Positions 26,398 to 35,408 of a stretch of DNA of 64,000 nt are shown one piece after another. The stretch is from the NCBI GenBank assembly GCA_035623255.1, contig DASPTU010000014.1, forward strand, positions 42,790-106,789, written 5' to 3'. Below the pieces are notes generated by a model, which had not been told where the DNA came from, made no database searches, and worked only from the letters and a program-made list of their open reading frames with translations. This stretch comes from JAFAGX01 sp035623255. Lineage in GTDB: Bacteria > Acidobacteriota > Terriglobia > Terriglobales > Acidobacteriaceae. Positions within the stretch are counted from its first letter, which is position 1. Each line of letters begins with the position of its first letter. The position numbers were made by a program, and so were the translations under genes.

Positions 26398-27273
26398 ATG
26401 AGCGACGGTCCCAGCAAGCGCGCGCCACTGGCTTACGAGAACGAACAGTTTATTAATTCGCCTGACGGGCGCATTCTCCGGATCCTGTCCGAATATGTCG
26501 AACCGCTGGCGCGTTTCCGTCGCGAGCAGATTCAGGACACTGTTGTGTTTTTCGGCTCGGCCCGCTTCCACAGCCGGGAGACCACCGAACAGAATCTCGC
26601 GGGGCTTTCGGACTTGCGGCTCTCGGAGGACCAGCAAGAGCTTCACCGAAAGCGCGCCCTCGCGGCTGTAGATATGGCCCGATACTACGAGGAAGCCCGC
26701 CGCCTGGCCTTTCTCTTGAGCGAGTGGTCGGCTCAGATTCCCGCCCGCCGCCGCCGGTTTGTCGTAACTACCGGTGGGGGGCCCGGCATCATGGAAGCCG
26801 CCAACCGCGGCGCCAGAGAGGCGGGGGCCAAAACCATAGGCCTGAACATCAATTTGCCCTTCGAGCAATTCCCCAACCTGTACGTCACACCCTCGTTGAA
26901 TTTCGAATTCCACTATTTTTTTATGCGCAAGTTCTGGTTCGCCTATCTGGCCAAAGCTCTGGTCATCTTCCCGGGCGGCTTTGGAACCTTGGATGAGCTG
27001 TTTGAGATCCTCACGCTGGCGCAGACACAGAAACTGGCCAAGAAGATTCTGGTAGTGATCTATGGCAGTGAGTACTGGAACCGGCTGCTCAATTTCCAGA
27101 CCATGATTGACGCGGGCACAATTACTGCGGAAGACCTGGAGCTCTTCAAAATCGTCGACTCACCCGAGGAGGGCTTCGAGTTCCTTTGTGAAGGACTGAC
27201 GAAATATCATCTGCTGCCAGAACAGAAACGACAAGTCGCGGCAATGCCGGAAATTGCCAAGACCAATCCGTAG
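26398..27273 (+). CDS. LOG-family nucleoside 5'-monophosphate phosphoribohydrolase-like protein
   Basis: This encodes a 291-residue protein with a Rossmann-like fold. The family hallmarks are VVTTGGGPGIMEAANRGARE near residues 121-140 and VIFPGGFGTLDELFEILTL near 189-207, corresponding to GGGxxGxM and PGGxGTxxE. These motifs bind the phosphoribosyl group; characterised relatives cleave AMP or cytokinin ribotides to the free base, and older annotations as lysine decarboxylase are unsupported. The N-terminal 100 residues extend beyond the short plant-type LOG proteins, as in the long bacterial subgroup. The start ATG has no strong ribosome site. thiE starts 32 bp downstream. Confidence 0.88.
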   Translation: MSDGPSKRAPLAYENEQFINSPDGRILRILSEYVEPLARFRREQIQDTVVFFGSARFHSRETTEQNLAGLSDLRLSEDQQELHRKRALAAVDMARYYEEARRLAFLLSEWSAQIPARRRRFVVTTGGGPGIMEAANRGAREAGAKTIGLNINLPFEQFPNLYVTPSLNFEFHYFFMRKFWFAYLAKALVIFPGGFGTLDELFEILTLAQTQKLAKKILVVIYGSEYWNRLLNFQTMIDAGTITAEDLELFKIVDSPEEGFEFLCEGLTKYHLLPEQKRQVAAMPEIAKTNP

Positions 27274-27305
27274 CACAAAACTCCGCCGGCCGCTGCCATT
27301 GCACT

Positions 27306-27959
27306 TTGCTCCTTTACTACATTACCGATCGCAATCATTTCCCCGGAGATGAAGCGGCGCGCCGGCGCGCTCTGCTCGACAAGATTGCAGAAGCTGCCGC
27401 TTGTGGAGTTGACTTGATTCAGTTGCGGGAAAAAGACCTCGCCAGCCGGGACCTGGAGAAGCTCGCGCAAGACGCCGTACGAATCGTTCACGAAAACTCG
27501 TCGCAGAACCGGCAGACGCCAAAGACTCAACTATTAATCAATTCGCGAGTGGATATCGCGATCGCTTGTGGCGCCGATGGCGTGCATCTCCGTTCTGATG
27601 ACATCTCTGCGCCCGACGTCCGCACTGTATGGGAACGCGCGGCATTTGTCGCAACCAAACAGCCGTTAGTCGCTGTTTCGTGTCACACCATGGCAGATGT
27701 CGTCCGGGCTGCTTCCAATCGTGCGGACTTCGCGGTCTTTGCTCCGGTCTTTGGGAAGAAGGACCTGCCCGCGAACATCCCCGCCGGCCTGCCTGCTCTG
27801 CATGATGTCTGCGGTCACGGCGTTCCAGTGTTGGCCCTTGGTGGGGTGAACCTGGAGAATGCCCGTTCCTGCCTTGAGGCCGGCGCTGCCGGAGTCGCAG
27901 GAATCCGTCTCTTTCAACAGGGACAGATCGCGGAAATCGTGCGTCTATTGCGGGGCTAA
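27306..27959 (+). CDS. thiE: Thiamine-phosphate synthase
   Basis: This 217-residue TIM-barrel enzyme joins HMP-diphosphate and the thiazole phosphate to give thiamine phosphate. It begins (TTG) LLLYYITDRN, the family opening. GVDLIQLREKDLASRDL near 35-51 and LLINSRVDIAIACGADGVHL near 76-95 follow, then AVSCHTMADV and FAPVFGKKD. The end GVPVLALGGVNLENARSCLEAGAAGVAGIRLF-type phosphate loop is present, seen here as LALGGVNLENA and GVAGIRLF. No other thiamine gene is close. It converges on the diguanylate cyclase gene with only eight bases between stops. Confidence 0.94.
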   Translation: MLLYYITDRNHFPGDEAARRRALLDKIAEAAACGVDLIQLREKDLASRDLEKLAQDAVRIVHENSSQNRQTPKTQLLINSRVDIAIACGADGVHLRSDDISAPDVRTVWERAAFVATKQPLVAVSCHTMADVVRAASNRADFAVFAPVFGKKDLPANIPAGLPALHDVCGHGVPVLALGGVNLENARSCLEAGAAGVAGIRLFQQGQIAEIVRLLRG

Positions 27960-27967
27960 TGAAGCCG

Positions 27968-29284
27968 TTAGCTTGACGCCGCACGGCGTACCAACCGCAA
28001 GTTCGATGGCTTCGCTGTCTCTATCCGGTTTCGTCCCCCGCGCTTGGCTCGATACAAGGCTTTGTCCGCGGCTTGAATGACCGCTTCGAATCCAGAAATT
28101 CCAGAGCCAGGTTCCGCCACCCCAATGCTCACCGTCACCGAAAGTTGCTCCGCAGACATTGGAGTAGGCTTCGCCAGTCTGGGTTTCGAACGTCCGGTTC
28201 TCTCTTGCCTGCGGTCCGGCCCGCGTGGGCTGCTCCGGCGTTCCGGTACGCCGCGAACGCGAAAGGAAGATTCGGAGACCACCACGCGTAACCTCTCAAG
28301 CTCTGGCAAAACGTCTTTCATCATTTTGCCGGGGAAGAGAATTGCGAATTCCTCTCCCCCCACGCGATAGGCCCGCCCGCCTGAGCTTATGTGTCCCAGG
28401 CGGCTGGCAACCATGCTCAACACTTGGTCGCCGGTGTCGTGGCCGTACTTGTCGTTCACGTTCTTGAAGTGGTCGATATCGACCATCGCGATCGCAAAAA
28501 AACTTTCCAGACTGAGCAGAGCGTCGTTGAACGCTCGCCGCGCGGGCAAACCTGTCAGCTCATCGTGATACGCCAGAAAATAGGAGTTCTCCACCAGCGA
28601 GGCGACGAGAATCAGCCCCGCCGTGGCGAAATACGCCGAGCCAACCCTCCCCAAGGCGCCGGTACAAAACCCAGCGAATGCCGCCGCCAGCGACCAAACC
28701 AAACCATGCTCGACCGGCGCGCGCCGAAGCAGAAAACCCACAACCAATACACCTGCAGCTACCATGAAGGCAAGAAGTGCGGGTTGCGGGATTCTCATCG
28801 ACGCCAGTGCCAGTGTGTCGAAAACTGCGGCTCGAACAAACCAGGGACCGTGCGATTCTCCGGGACGGCAAATGACTGCCACGAGCACTGCTTCGAAGAA
28901 TAAAAGTCCCAGGCGGGACGCCATTGCTGGGACCGAGAATCCCCGTTCTTTGGCCACGGCGAAAACGATGTAGTTGACCGGCACCAGCAACGCCACCGTT
29001 TCGAATGCAATGTGCCCCGGCCCGGTTACTAATCTGCCGCCGGTAGAGAAGAACTCAATTGCGTGATGTCCAAGAAGCAAGGTGAGCAGCACGAACATGA
29101 TTCGGCTGGAGTGGAATCGCCACGCGAGGAGAAAGCCTGCAACGAACACGGTGTAGTAATAGAAGTCAACCGCCTGCGCCGGGATTGGGACAACGCCACC
29201 TTGCAGCGTCGCTACTGCAAGGAGCAGCAACACGCCGCCCGGCACAAGGCACGCCCCCAGCAATCCTTTGTTATAGACTCTCAC
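27968..29284 (-). CDS. Membrane-bound diguanylate cyclase (GGDEF)
   Basis: This encodes a 438-residue protein starting at GTG. About residues 8-240 form seven or eight hydrophobic helices (for example GACLVPGGVLLLLAVATL, YYTVFVAGFLLAWRF). The GGDEF domain follows: DELTGLPARRAFNDAL, FFAIAMVDIDHFKNVNDKYG near 265-284, and the active-site RVGGEEFAILFPGK near 305-318. It should make cyclic di-GMP from two GTP. The I-site RxxD is absent at its usual place before GGEEF, so product feedback is not expected. An insertion of about 35 Arg/Pro/Ser-rich residues (RRSSPRGPDRRQERTGRS) splits the domain before VTVSIGVAEPG. Confidence 0.9.
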   Translation of the reverse strand: MRVYNKGLLGACLVPGGVLLLLAVATLQGGVVPIPAQAVDFYYYTVFVAGFLLAWRFHSSRIMFVLLTLLLGHHAIEFFSTGGRLVTGPGHIAFETVALLVPVNYIVFAVAKERGFSVPAMASRLGLLFFEAVLVAVICRPGESHGPWFVRAAVFDTLALASMRIPQPALLAFMVAAGVLVVGFLLRRAPVEHGLVWSLAAAFAGFCTGALGRVGSAYFATAGLILVASLVENSYFLAYHDELTGLPARRAFNDALLSLESFFAIAMVDIDHFKNVNDKYGHDTGDQVLSMVASRLGHISSGGRAYRVGGEEFAILFPGKMMKDVLPELERLRVVVSESSFRVRGVPERRSSPRGPDRRQERTGRSKPRLAKPTPMSAEQLSVTVSIGVAEPGSGISGFEAVIQAADKALYRAKRGGRNRIETAKPSNLRLVRRAASS

Positions 29285-29393
29285 CGCGGATCAGTCCGAC
29301 CAGAACAAATTCACGACAGAAGGATTATCCGCAACCGTGTGAAGTCCAAGCGAGTGGCTGCGCAGGTTCCTAAAATCTCTTGTATCGCGGACT

Positions 29394-29495
29394 TCACAGC
29401 GCGCCAGAACGGGCACTCAATTCGTATCCCACTCCGCGAATGGTATGGATCAGTGGGCACGCCGAAGGCCCGTGGAGCTTGCGGCGCAAATACAT
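29394..29495 (-). pseudogene. 3' remnant of an OmpR-family response regulator
   Basis: Read on the minus strand, this stretch encodes YLRRKLHGPSACPLIHTIRG followed by VGYELSARSGAL and a TGA at 29394-29396. That is the last third of an OmpR/PhoB winged-helix domain (recognition helix end plus the beta-hairpin HTIRGVGYE). Nothing of the receiver domain or the first two helices remains upstream; homology ends abruptly at about 29490, where the plus-strand CheY-type remnant begins. Confidence 0.75.
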
Positions 29496-29562
29496 TCGCA
29501 AGCCGTTCACCCCTGAACAGGTCAAGGAACACGTGGTTCCTCTTCTGGAAAATTCCAAATGA
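29488..29562 (+). pseudogene. 3' remnant of a CheY-type response regulator
   Basis: On the plus strand the frame ends KYIRKPFTPEQVKEHVVPLL and then ENSK and TGA. This is the final beta-5/alpha-5 part of a receiver domain, with the conserved Lys-Pro of KPF. Its stop overlaps the cheX ATG (ATGA, 29559-29562), the arrangement expected of an intact CheY-CheX operon. The phosphoacceptor Asp and everything before beta-5 are missing: upstream the DNA turns into the antisense of the OmpR-family tail. It may still serve to couple translation into cheX. Confidence 0.7.
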
Positions 29563-30041
29563 AAACGACAAAAGAGATTGCCTCCGATAAAGTCCCGTCA
29601 ACCTGGGGCCCTTTGCTGGAATTGGCTGCTAGAGAAGTATTTGAAATCATGCTCGGCTGCAAGCTTGAATCCCCGGCCGCGCCCACGCCCGTGTCTAGCG
29701 ACTTCACCGCCATGGTGGGTCTGGCCGGACAACTTTGTGGCCTGCTCACACTGCGTTGCAGCGCACAGTCCGCCGGCTTGATGGCCTCCAGGATGCTCGG
29801 CGCTGAGGTCAAGGAAAGTGATCAGCAGATGTGGGATGCAATCGGCGAGATCGCCAATATGATCGCCGGCAACTTCAAGAACAAGCTGACCGGAACGGGG
29901 GAGAATTGCGTCCTGTCGGTGCCCACCGTCATTACCGGGTCGGACTACACTTTCCGTTCGATGGCGGATAGCGGCCCTCTGGAAGTCAGCCTGCTATTCG
30001 AGGGCGCGCCTCTCACCGTCGCTGTCGAAGTGCATAGCTGA
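29559..30041 (+). CDS. CheX-type chemotaxis phosphatase
   Basis: This encodes a 160-residue protein of the CheC/CheX/FliY group, which dephosphorylates CheY-P. The phosphatase signature ExxN is in DAIGEIANMIAGNFKN near 88-103. The preceding FTAMVGLAGQLCGLLTLRCS and SAGLMASRMLG strands/helix fit the CheX fold. The start overlaps the stop of a truncated CheY-type gene, so the natural partner next door has lost its receiver domain and CheX would have to act on a regulator encoded elsewhere. No other chemotaxis gene is in the window. Confidence 0.85.
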   Translation: MKTTKEIASDKVPSTWGPLLELAAREVFEIMLGCKLESPAAPTPVSSDFTAMVGLAGQLCGLLTLRCSAQSAGLMASRMLGAEVKESDQQMWDAIGEIANMIAGNFKNKLTGTGENCVLSVPTVITGSDYTFRSMADSGPLEVSLLFEGAPLTVAVEVHS

Positions 30042-30264
30042 AGCGCACACCACCACCGAGGGTCGATAAGCAGCAGTCTCCATTCTGCCTAAATCAACTC
30101 GCGCACTCGAAGCATAGTCCCACGGAGAGATTCCTCTTCCCCTGAAGTGTTTTGATTCTTTGTTAAAGTCGTGTGCTTTCACACCTGCACAATCGTCCAC
30201 ATCCCCAGGCGGGTTGGCGGTCGTTTCTGCAACGCTGTCGACAATCTCAGGCATAATCGTTGAC
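30042..30264. other. Intergenic region before the epimerase gene
   Basis: This has 223 bases with no supported gene. The epimerase frame stays open upstream to 30160 but that part (HTCTIVHIPRR-like) is not protein-like, and ATG 30265 is the natural start. Confidence 0.4.
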
Positions 30265-31185
30265 ATGAGTCAGGGTAGCCTCATTCTGGTCACCGGCGGC
30301 GAGGGCTTCATTGGGCGGCATGTCCGATCTGCGCTCCTGGCGGGCGGCCAGGACGTCATCTCACTCGATAGTCGAAGTATGAGTCAATCGGCTGGGGAGC
30401 TGAGTCATCAGTGCGATCTGACCGATGCCCAAGGGCTACAACAGATTTTCGCTTCGGCGCCACGACGTATCTCGGCCATTGCTCATCTGGCGTCGACACT
30501 GCGTACGGCTTCGGAGAAGGATCCCAAGAAGGCCACTCAAATCAACATTCTTGGAAGCCTCAATGTTCTGGAAGCTGCACGGATCTTTGGGGTCGAGAGG
30601 ATAGTTTTCGCCAGTTCAGTCAGTATCTATGGTTCCAAGGGCGCCCAGGACGATGTTTCCGAAAGAGACTTCACCGCGCCAGAGGATATGTATGGCGCAG
30701 CAAAGAAATACATCGAGGTGCTTGGCAACGCGTACAGCCGTAAGTACGGAATGCGATTTGTGACTCTGCGCATTCCAATCGTTGTTGGCTCAGGTCCCGG
30801 AACGTCCACGTCCGCGTGGAGAACTCAGCTCTTCAACGCTCTTCAAGAGCGGCGGCAACAGGAGGTTAAAATACCCTTCGCTGACCACGAGACACTTTCA
30901 ATTGTCCATGCAGAAGATCTGGCGAACGCCTTCTCGATTTTGTTGAATTCGCCGATTATTGCCCACAACACCTACAATGCACCTTGTGAAATCTGGCAGC
31001 TTTCCGGCCTGAAGAAAGAAGTGGAATCCCTGAGCGAGAAAATACGGGTTTCGTTTGGAGACGCGGCCGTCACCGGATTTCCGCGGAGGCTCAATTGCGA
31101 TCGATTTAGGGCGGAATTCCACCATGCCCCAAGTCTCTTGGACCGGCTACGTCACGCAGCGCAAGTGCATGGCGCCGATCTGTAG
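30265..31185 (+). CDS. NAD-dependent sugar epimerase/dehydratase
   Basis: This encodes a 306-residue extended short-chain dehydrogenase/reductase. From ATG 30265 the nucleotide-binding loop is VTGGEGFIGRHV (GxxGxxG) at residues 9-20. VFASSVSIYGS near 115-125 and YGAAKKYIE near 142-150 give the Ser and YxxxK catalytic pair. The sugar nucleotide is not identifiable, and the protein is slightly short for GalE. It is followed by a Gfo/Idh/MocA oxidoreductase 62 bp later on the same strand, at the edge of the carbohydrate region, so a role in modifying or degrading a sugar is likely. Confidence 0.87.
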   Translation: MSQGSLILVTGGEGFIGRHVRSALLAGGQDVISLDSRSMSQSAGELSHQCDLTDAQGLQQIFASAPRRISAIAHLASTLRTASEKDPKKATQINILGSLNVLEAARIFGVERIVFASSVSIYGSKGAQDDVSERDFTAPEDMYGAAKKYIEVLGNAYSRKYGMRFVTLRIPIVVGSGPGTSTSAWRTQLFNALQERRQQEVKIPFADHETLSIVHAEDLANAFSILLNSPIIAHNTYNAPCEIWQLSGLKKEVESLSEKIRVSFGDAAVTGFPRRLNCDRFRAEFHHAPSLLDRLRHAAQVHGADL

Positions 31186-31247
31186 CCTGGCCTGAGACAC
31201 AGGTTTCGCAGCACAGGATCTGGAATGAGCAGATTGAGCGGGGCAAA

Positions 31248-32342
31248 ATGAGCAAACAGAAATTGCGTGTAGCAATGATTGGCCCGGGTTTCATCGGAAA
31301 AGTGCATTCCAATGCGTTCCGCCAGGTCGGGCATTTCTTTGACGCCCCCTACGAGCTCCAGTTAAAAGTGATTTGCGGAAGAAATCGGGACAAGCTCGAG
31401 AAAGCGGCTGCGCAATGGGGATGGGATGAAATCGAAACTGAATGGCAGGCTGTCGTTAGCAGGAAAGACATCGATGCGGTCGACATTGCAGTGCCCAACG
31501 CGCTGCACGCCCCGATCGCGGTCGCCGCGGCAGAGGCGGGAAAGATCGTTCTGTGCGAGAAACCGTTGGCCGTCTCGCTGCAGGAAGCCAGAAGCATGGC
31601 TCAAGCAGCGCGGCGAGTGCCAAACCTCGTGTGGTTCAACTATCGACGTGTTCCAGCCGTGGCCTTTGCAAAACAACTCATCGAGGAAGGAAGAATAGGG
31701 CAGACGTTTCACTATCGCGCCCTTTACCTGAATCAATCGGGAAACGATCCGTCCAAGGCTTCCGCGTGGCGCTATCAGCGCAGCGAGGCTGGAACCGGCG
31801 CGACCGGCGACCTGCTTTCGCATTTGATTGATCTGGCGCTTTATCTGAATGGGCCGATCGCTGAGCTCAATGCCATGACTCACACCTTTGCCCCGGGACG
31901 CGACGTCGACGATGCCGCACTGTTATCAGTTCGCTTTGCCAACGGGAGCATTGGCAGCTTCGAGGTGAGCCGCTATGGAGTCGGTCACCAGAATCACAAC
32001 ACTTTAGAGATTAACGGCTCGAAAGGCATGTTGCGTTTCAACCTCGACGAGATGAATCGCCTGGATTTTTTTGATGCTACACAAGCTCCGAACTTGCAAG
32101 GCATACGCAGCATACCTACAACGGGACCAAACCACCCTTATTGGCAGAACTTCTGGAGGCCAGGCCATCCGATCGGATATGAGCATCCCTTCATCGCAAC
32201 GCTTGCGGATTTCCTCAACGCCTGCGAGCGGCAAGAACCATTTCACGTGAATTTCGAGGACGCGGTAATCGTCCAGCAAGTGCTGGATGCGGTGGAACGC
32301 TCCGCTGTTCCTGGCAATTGGGTGAGATTGGACAAAGATTGA
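31248..32342 (+). CDS. Gfo/Idh/MocA-family oxidoreductase
   Basis: This encodes a 364-residue NAD(P)-dependent sugar or cyclitol dehydrogenase. The Rossmann loop is RVAMIGPGFIGKVHSNAF near residues 7-24. The family signature EKPLAV at 104-109 (CEKPLAVSLQEARSM) contains the catalytic Lys, and the second domain has HLIDLALYLNGPI (the His that pairs with it) near 192-204. GGGG-like ribosome bases lie just before the ATG. There is no Tat signal, so it is cytoplasmic. With the adjacent epimerase and beta-glucosidase it may take part in glucoside or 3-keto-sugar metabolism, but the substrate is not readable. Confidence 0.9.
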   Translation: MSKQKLRVAMIGPGFIGKVHSNAFRQVGHFFDAPYELQLKVICGRNRDKLEKAAAQWGWDEIETEWQAVVSRKDIDAVDIAVPNALHAPIAVAAAEAGKIVLCEKPLAVSLQEARSMAQAARRVPNLVWFNYRRVPAVAFAKQLIEEGRIGQTFHYRALYLNQSGNDPSKASAWRYQRSEAGTGATGDLLSHLIDLALYLNGPIAELNAMTHTFAPGRDVDDAALLSVRFANGSIGSFEVSRYGVGHQNHNTLEINGSKGMLRFNLDEMNRLDFFDATQAPNLQGIRSIPTTGPNHPYWQNFWRPGHPIGYEHPFIATLADFLNACERQEPFHVNFEDAVIVQQVLDAVERSAVPGNWVRLDKD

Positions 32343-32361
32343 GACGCCGGAATCCAGTGAT

Positions 32362-34857
32362 CTATTGCACCGACACCTTTCCTGTTAATTCGATCTCTGC
32401 CGACGAACGCCCCACATACAAATCAAACTCGCCCGGGGCCACGTTCCAGCGGTGGTTCTTTACGTCGTAGTACGAAAAGGCTCGCCGATCGAGCTGCATT
32501 TCAACATGCCTGGTTTCGCCCGGCTTGAGGTCCATTTTCTTGAATCCCTTCAGTTCTTTCACCGGACGGGGTACCGGGGCGTGCCGATCACCGACATAAA
32601 TTTGGGCGACCTCCGCACCCGCGCGGCTGCCAGTGTTTGTTATGTCGAATGCAACAGTCGCCGGCTGTTCCCCGGATAGCTGCGTAGGGGAAACGCTCAG
32701 ATTCTTGTACGCGAACTTGCTATAAGACAGCCCGTAGCCAAACGGAAACAGCGGCTTTATGCCTGACTTATCGAAATGACGGTATCCCAGGAAAACGCCC
32801 TCCGAATATGCAACCTTCTTTTCGTCGTTTTTAGGATAGTAGGTGTCGTGAACTGCATTGTCTTCCCACCGCCGTTCGAAAGAGATTGGTAGCCTGCCGG
32901 AAGGGCTGAACTCACCAAACAGCAGTTGCGCCAAGGCGGCGCCTCCTTCCTGTCCGGAATACCAGGACTCAAAGAGCGCGGGCACCCGGTCAACCCATGC
33001 GGACATATCCACACTGCCACCAGAGGTCACGACGACGATAGTTTTCCTGTTTACACCCGCGAGTTCGCTTACCAGTTCGTCCTGTCCGGGAGGAAGTTGA
33101 AACATGCGGTCACCACTTTCGCCTTCGGTTGTGGAGTCGAACCCGATTGCCACAATCACAGCGTCAGCGCGTGAGGCCAGTGACTTCGCCGTGGCATTTA
33201 CCAGGTCCTCGGGGCGTGCAATACCGAGGATCACCGGCACGACGTGCCATCCCTCGCGCACTTTGCATTCGAGTTCGACTAGGTGCGGGCCGGATGCAAG
33301 CGTCATCGAGGTCTCGCTTACGAATGCATACCACGCCTTCCAATTGTCAAAGACCAACTTCTTATCTATGTAGAGCCGGTAGCCGCCAGTCTCACCCGGT
33401 CCCTGCGTGAACACTAAGTATTTGCCGGGAGAAGGCGGTGCAAAGTAGCCCGTCCACCGAACTGACGCGTCGGCATCAGCGTCCTTGGCCCAGCGAGCCG
33501 GTTGGAAGTCAACAAACTTGTCGACCCGCGTTATTGCGGGCGACCCGCTGAGATCAGCGTTGGTAAAGAACTCAGCTTTCAAACCCGGCCGCCCGCCACT
33601 TGCCTCTGTCGTAAATTCGGTTTTCTTTGCCATATCCTCGAGGTTCGGAATTCCGCGGTCATAGTAGACTCTTGCGGCGCCAAGATAGTTCGCGATCCCT
33701 TCGAGATAACTGACCGCTATGAAAGGTTTTGCCTCGGCACTGCCGCCGCCGTCGGGCACCGCGGGGTATGCGTCGGGTCCAATCACCGCCACGGACTTTA
33801 TCTGAGTTTTATCCAGGGGCAGAAGTCCCCCATCATTCTTTAACAGAACCATGCTTGACCGGGCAGCCTCCAGCGTGACCCGTGTGCCTTCCGGATTAAG
33901 AAGTGGAATCGATAAGTCGGTTTGATCGCGATCCAGCCATCCGAACCGAATCGCGGTGCGCAGGATGCGGCGTACTTTGTCGTCGATCGTTGCCTCACTG
34001 ACCTTGCCCGCCTGCACAGCAGGCAGCAACGTATCGCGATTCATGAATTCTCCTGAAGGCATCTCGAGATCTAGCCCGCCATTCGCGGCGGCGATACCGT
34101 CGTAGGTCGAACCCCAGTCCGACATGAGGATTCCTGAGAATCCCCAATCCTTCTTCGCCACGTCGCTGTTCAGATATCCGTTCTGGGTCATGTGCTGGCC
34201 ATTGGTGAGATTGTAGGAATTCATGATTGCGCCAACGTGTGCTTCTTTCACCGCCGCCTCAAACGTCGGCAGGTATATTTCGCGCATGGTGCGTTCGTCG
34301 ATGACCGAATCCATGTTGCGCCGGCCGTATTCCTGGTTGTTGCCCATGTAGTGTTTGATCGTGGCGCTGACCCCTTCCTCTTGCATACCTTCGATGTAGC
34401 CCACCGCAGTTCGGGCGGCCAGATAAGGGTCTTCTCCGAAGTACTCGAAGTTTCTGCCGCACATGGGAGCGCGGTAGATATTCACCCCGGGACCGAGAAG
34501 GAAATGCACGCCACGGGCTCGCGCATCCTGTCCGATGACCCCTCCAATCCGATGCGCCAGTTCAGGGTCCCATGTCGCGGCCAGGCCAATGCCGCCAAAA
34601 ACCGTGGACGGTCCGTAATTCCGCACTCCCACAGGCCCGTCAGCCATCTTCAGGCGGGGCAGGCCAATGTGCGGAATCGCACGGATATAAAAATCATCAA
34701 TCCCGCCAATCAGATCAATTTTTTCTTCCAGCGTCAGTTGCTTAAGAAGGGAATCAACTCGCGCCTCGACCTCAGCTGGAGATCTCCCCGTTTCGCCAAC
34801 CGCCGGCGAGATAGAAAGAATAAGGAGCAGATAAATGGAGAGGAGCTTCCGTGACAT
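32362..34857 (-). CDS. GH3 beta-glucosidase with PA14 insert, exported
   Basis: This encodes an 831-residue protein. The signal peptide is residues 1-21 (LLSIYLLLILSISPAVG). The GH3 N-terminal barrel has KHYMGNNQEYGRRNMDS (KH and RR substrate contacts) near 168-185 and the nucleophile Asp in GILMSDWGSTYDG near 240-252. A PA14 domain (about 425-560, AEFFTNADLSGSPAI through WTGYFAPPSPGKY) is inserted in the second domain, as in barley-type and KmBglI-like enzymes that limit the chain length accepted. A fibronectin-III-like C-terminus (KELKGFKKMDLKPGETRHV) closes it. GGAGG precedes the ATG. It likely releases glucose or xylose from short oligosaccharides in the periplasm. Confidence 0.94.
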   Translation of the reverse strand: MSRKLLSIYLLLILSISPAVGETGRSPAEVEARVDSLLKQLTLEEKIDLIGGIDDFYIRAIPHIGLPRLKMADGPVGVRNYGPSTVFGGIGLAATWDPELAHRIGGVIGQDARARGVHFLLGPGVNIYRAPMCGRNFEYFGEDPYLAARTAVGYIEGMQEEGVSATIKHYMGNNQEYGRRNMDSVIDERTMREIYLPTFEAAVKEAHVGAIMNSYNLTNGQHMTQNGYLNSDVAKKDWGFSGILMSDWGSTYDGIAAANGGLDLEMPSGEFMNRDTLLPAVQAGKVSEATIDDKVRRILRTAIRFGWLDRDQTDLSIPLLNPEGTRVTLEAARSSMVLLKNDGGLLPLDKTQIKSVAVIGPDAYPAVPDGGGSAEAKPFIAVSYLEGIANYLGAARVYYDRGIPNLEDMAKKTEFTTEASGGRPGLKAEFFTNADLSGSPAITRVDKFVDFQPARWAKDADADASVRWTGYFAPPSPGKYLVFTQGPGETGGYRLYIDKKLVFDNWKAWYAFVSETSMTLASGPHLVELECKVREGWHVVPVILGIARPEDLVNATAKSLASRADAVIVAIGFDSTTEGESGDRMFQLPPGQDELVSELAGVNRKTIVVVTSGGSVDMSAWVDRVPALFESWYSGQEGGAALAQLLFGEFSPSGRLPISFERRWEDNAVHDTYYPKNDEKKVAYSEGVFLGYRHFDKSGIKPLFPFGYGLSYSKFAYKNLSVSPTQLSGEQPATVAFDITNTGSRAGAEVAQIYVGDRHAPVPRPVKELKGFKKMDLKPGETRHVEMQLDRRAFSYYDVKNHRWNVAPGEFDLYVGRSSAEIELTGKVSVQ

Positions 34858-34907
34858 TCAAACCTCCGGTTATACGTCGTGGTCCGGCAAGTTGCGAACT
34901 GCACCTA

Positions 34908-35333
34908 TCAAGGTTTCTGCCCCCCAACCGATTGCGCGCCAAGAGTGGCTAGCTCGATGTCCTCGGTGGACGACAGACCGCTGACTCCAATCGCACCCAC
35001 TACTTCAGAATTTTTCCATATGGGAAGACCGCCGCCCCATCCAACAAATCTGGGATCGCCGTAGTACGCAATATCATGGCCCTTCTCCGGGTGGCGTACC
35101 TTGTCGCCGATGTCCTTCGTCGGCTTACGCTCCCGCGCCGCTGTCCAGGCTTTATTCATGGCAATGCGGATTGAGGAAATCGGCGCCCCGTCCATGCGCG
35201 CGAAAGCGATGAGTTCGCCATGCGAATCGGCGACCGCCACCACCGCAGATTTGTTCATCTGCAGTGCTCTTTCGACGATCACATCGATGATCTTTTTAGC
35301 CTCGGAGTAGTCGATCGTCTGAGTGGTTCGCAT
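34908..35333 (-). CDS. GlcG/HbpS-family heme- or cofactor-binding protein
   Basis: This encodes a 141-residue protein of the former DUF336 family. It runs EAKKIIDVIVERALQMN, SAVVAVADSHGELIAFARMDGA near 28-50, the central PTKDIGDKVRHPEKGHD and the typical GGGLPIWKNSEVVGAIGVSGLSSTED-type end, seen here as GGLPIWKNSEVVGAIGVSG near 104-122. HbpS binds heme in Streptomyces; GlcG accompanies glycolate oxidase. Neither partner is visible. The ATG lacks a clear ribosome site. It is 50 bp upstream of the GH3 gene on the same strand and could share its message. Confidence 0.87.
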   Translation of the reverse strand: MRTTQTIDYSEAKKIIDVIVERALQMNKSAVVAVADSHGELIAFARMDGAPISSIRIAMNKAWTAARERKPTKDIGDKVRHPEKGHDIAYYGDPRFVGWGGGLPIWKNSEVVGAIGVSGLSSTEDIELATLGAQSVGGQKP

Positions 35334-35408
35334 CTGTCAGGAGGTCAGCGAGGCAGGACAGTCAATGGGTAATGGCTCAGTTTGAATTTTTCGTCATGGT
35401 TCCATAAG

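Noticed and set aside
29311..29601. Minus-strand frame of 96 codons over the regulator scar
   Set aside because: It is in a different frame from the OmpR-type tail and has no recognisable protein pattern.
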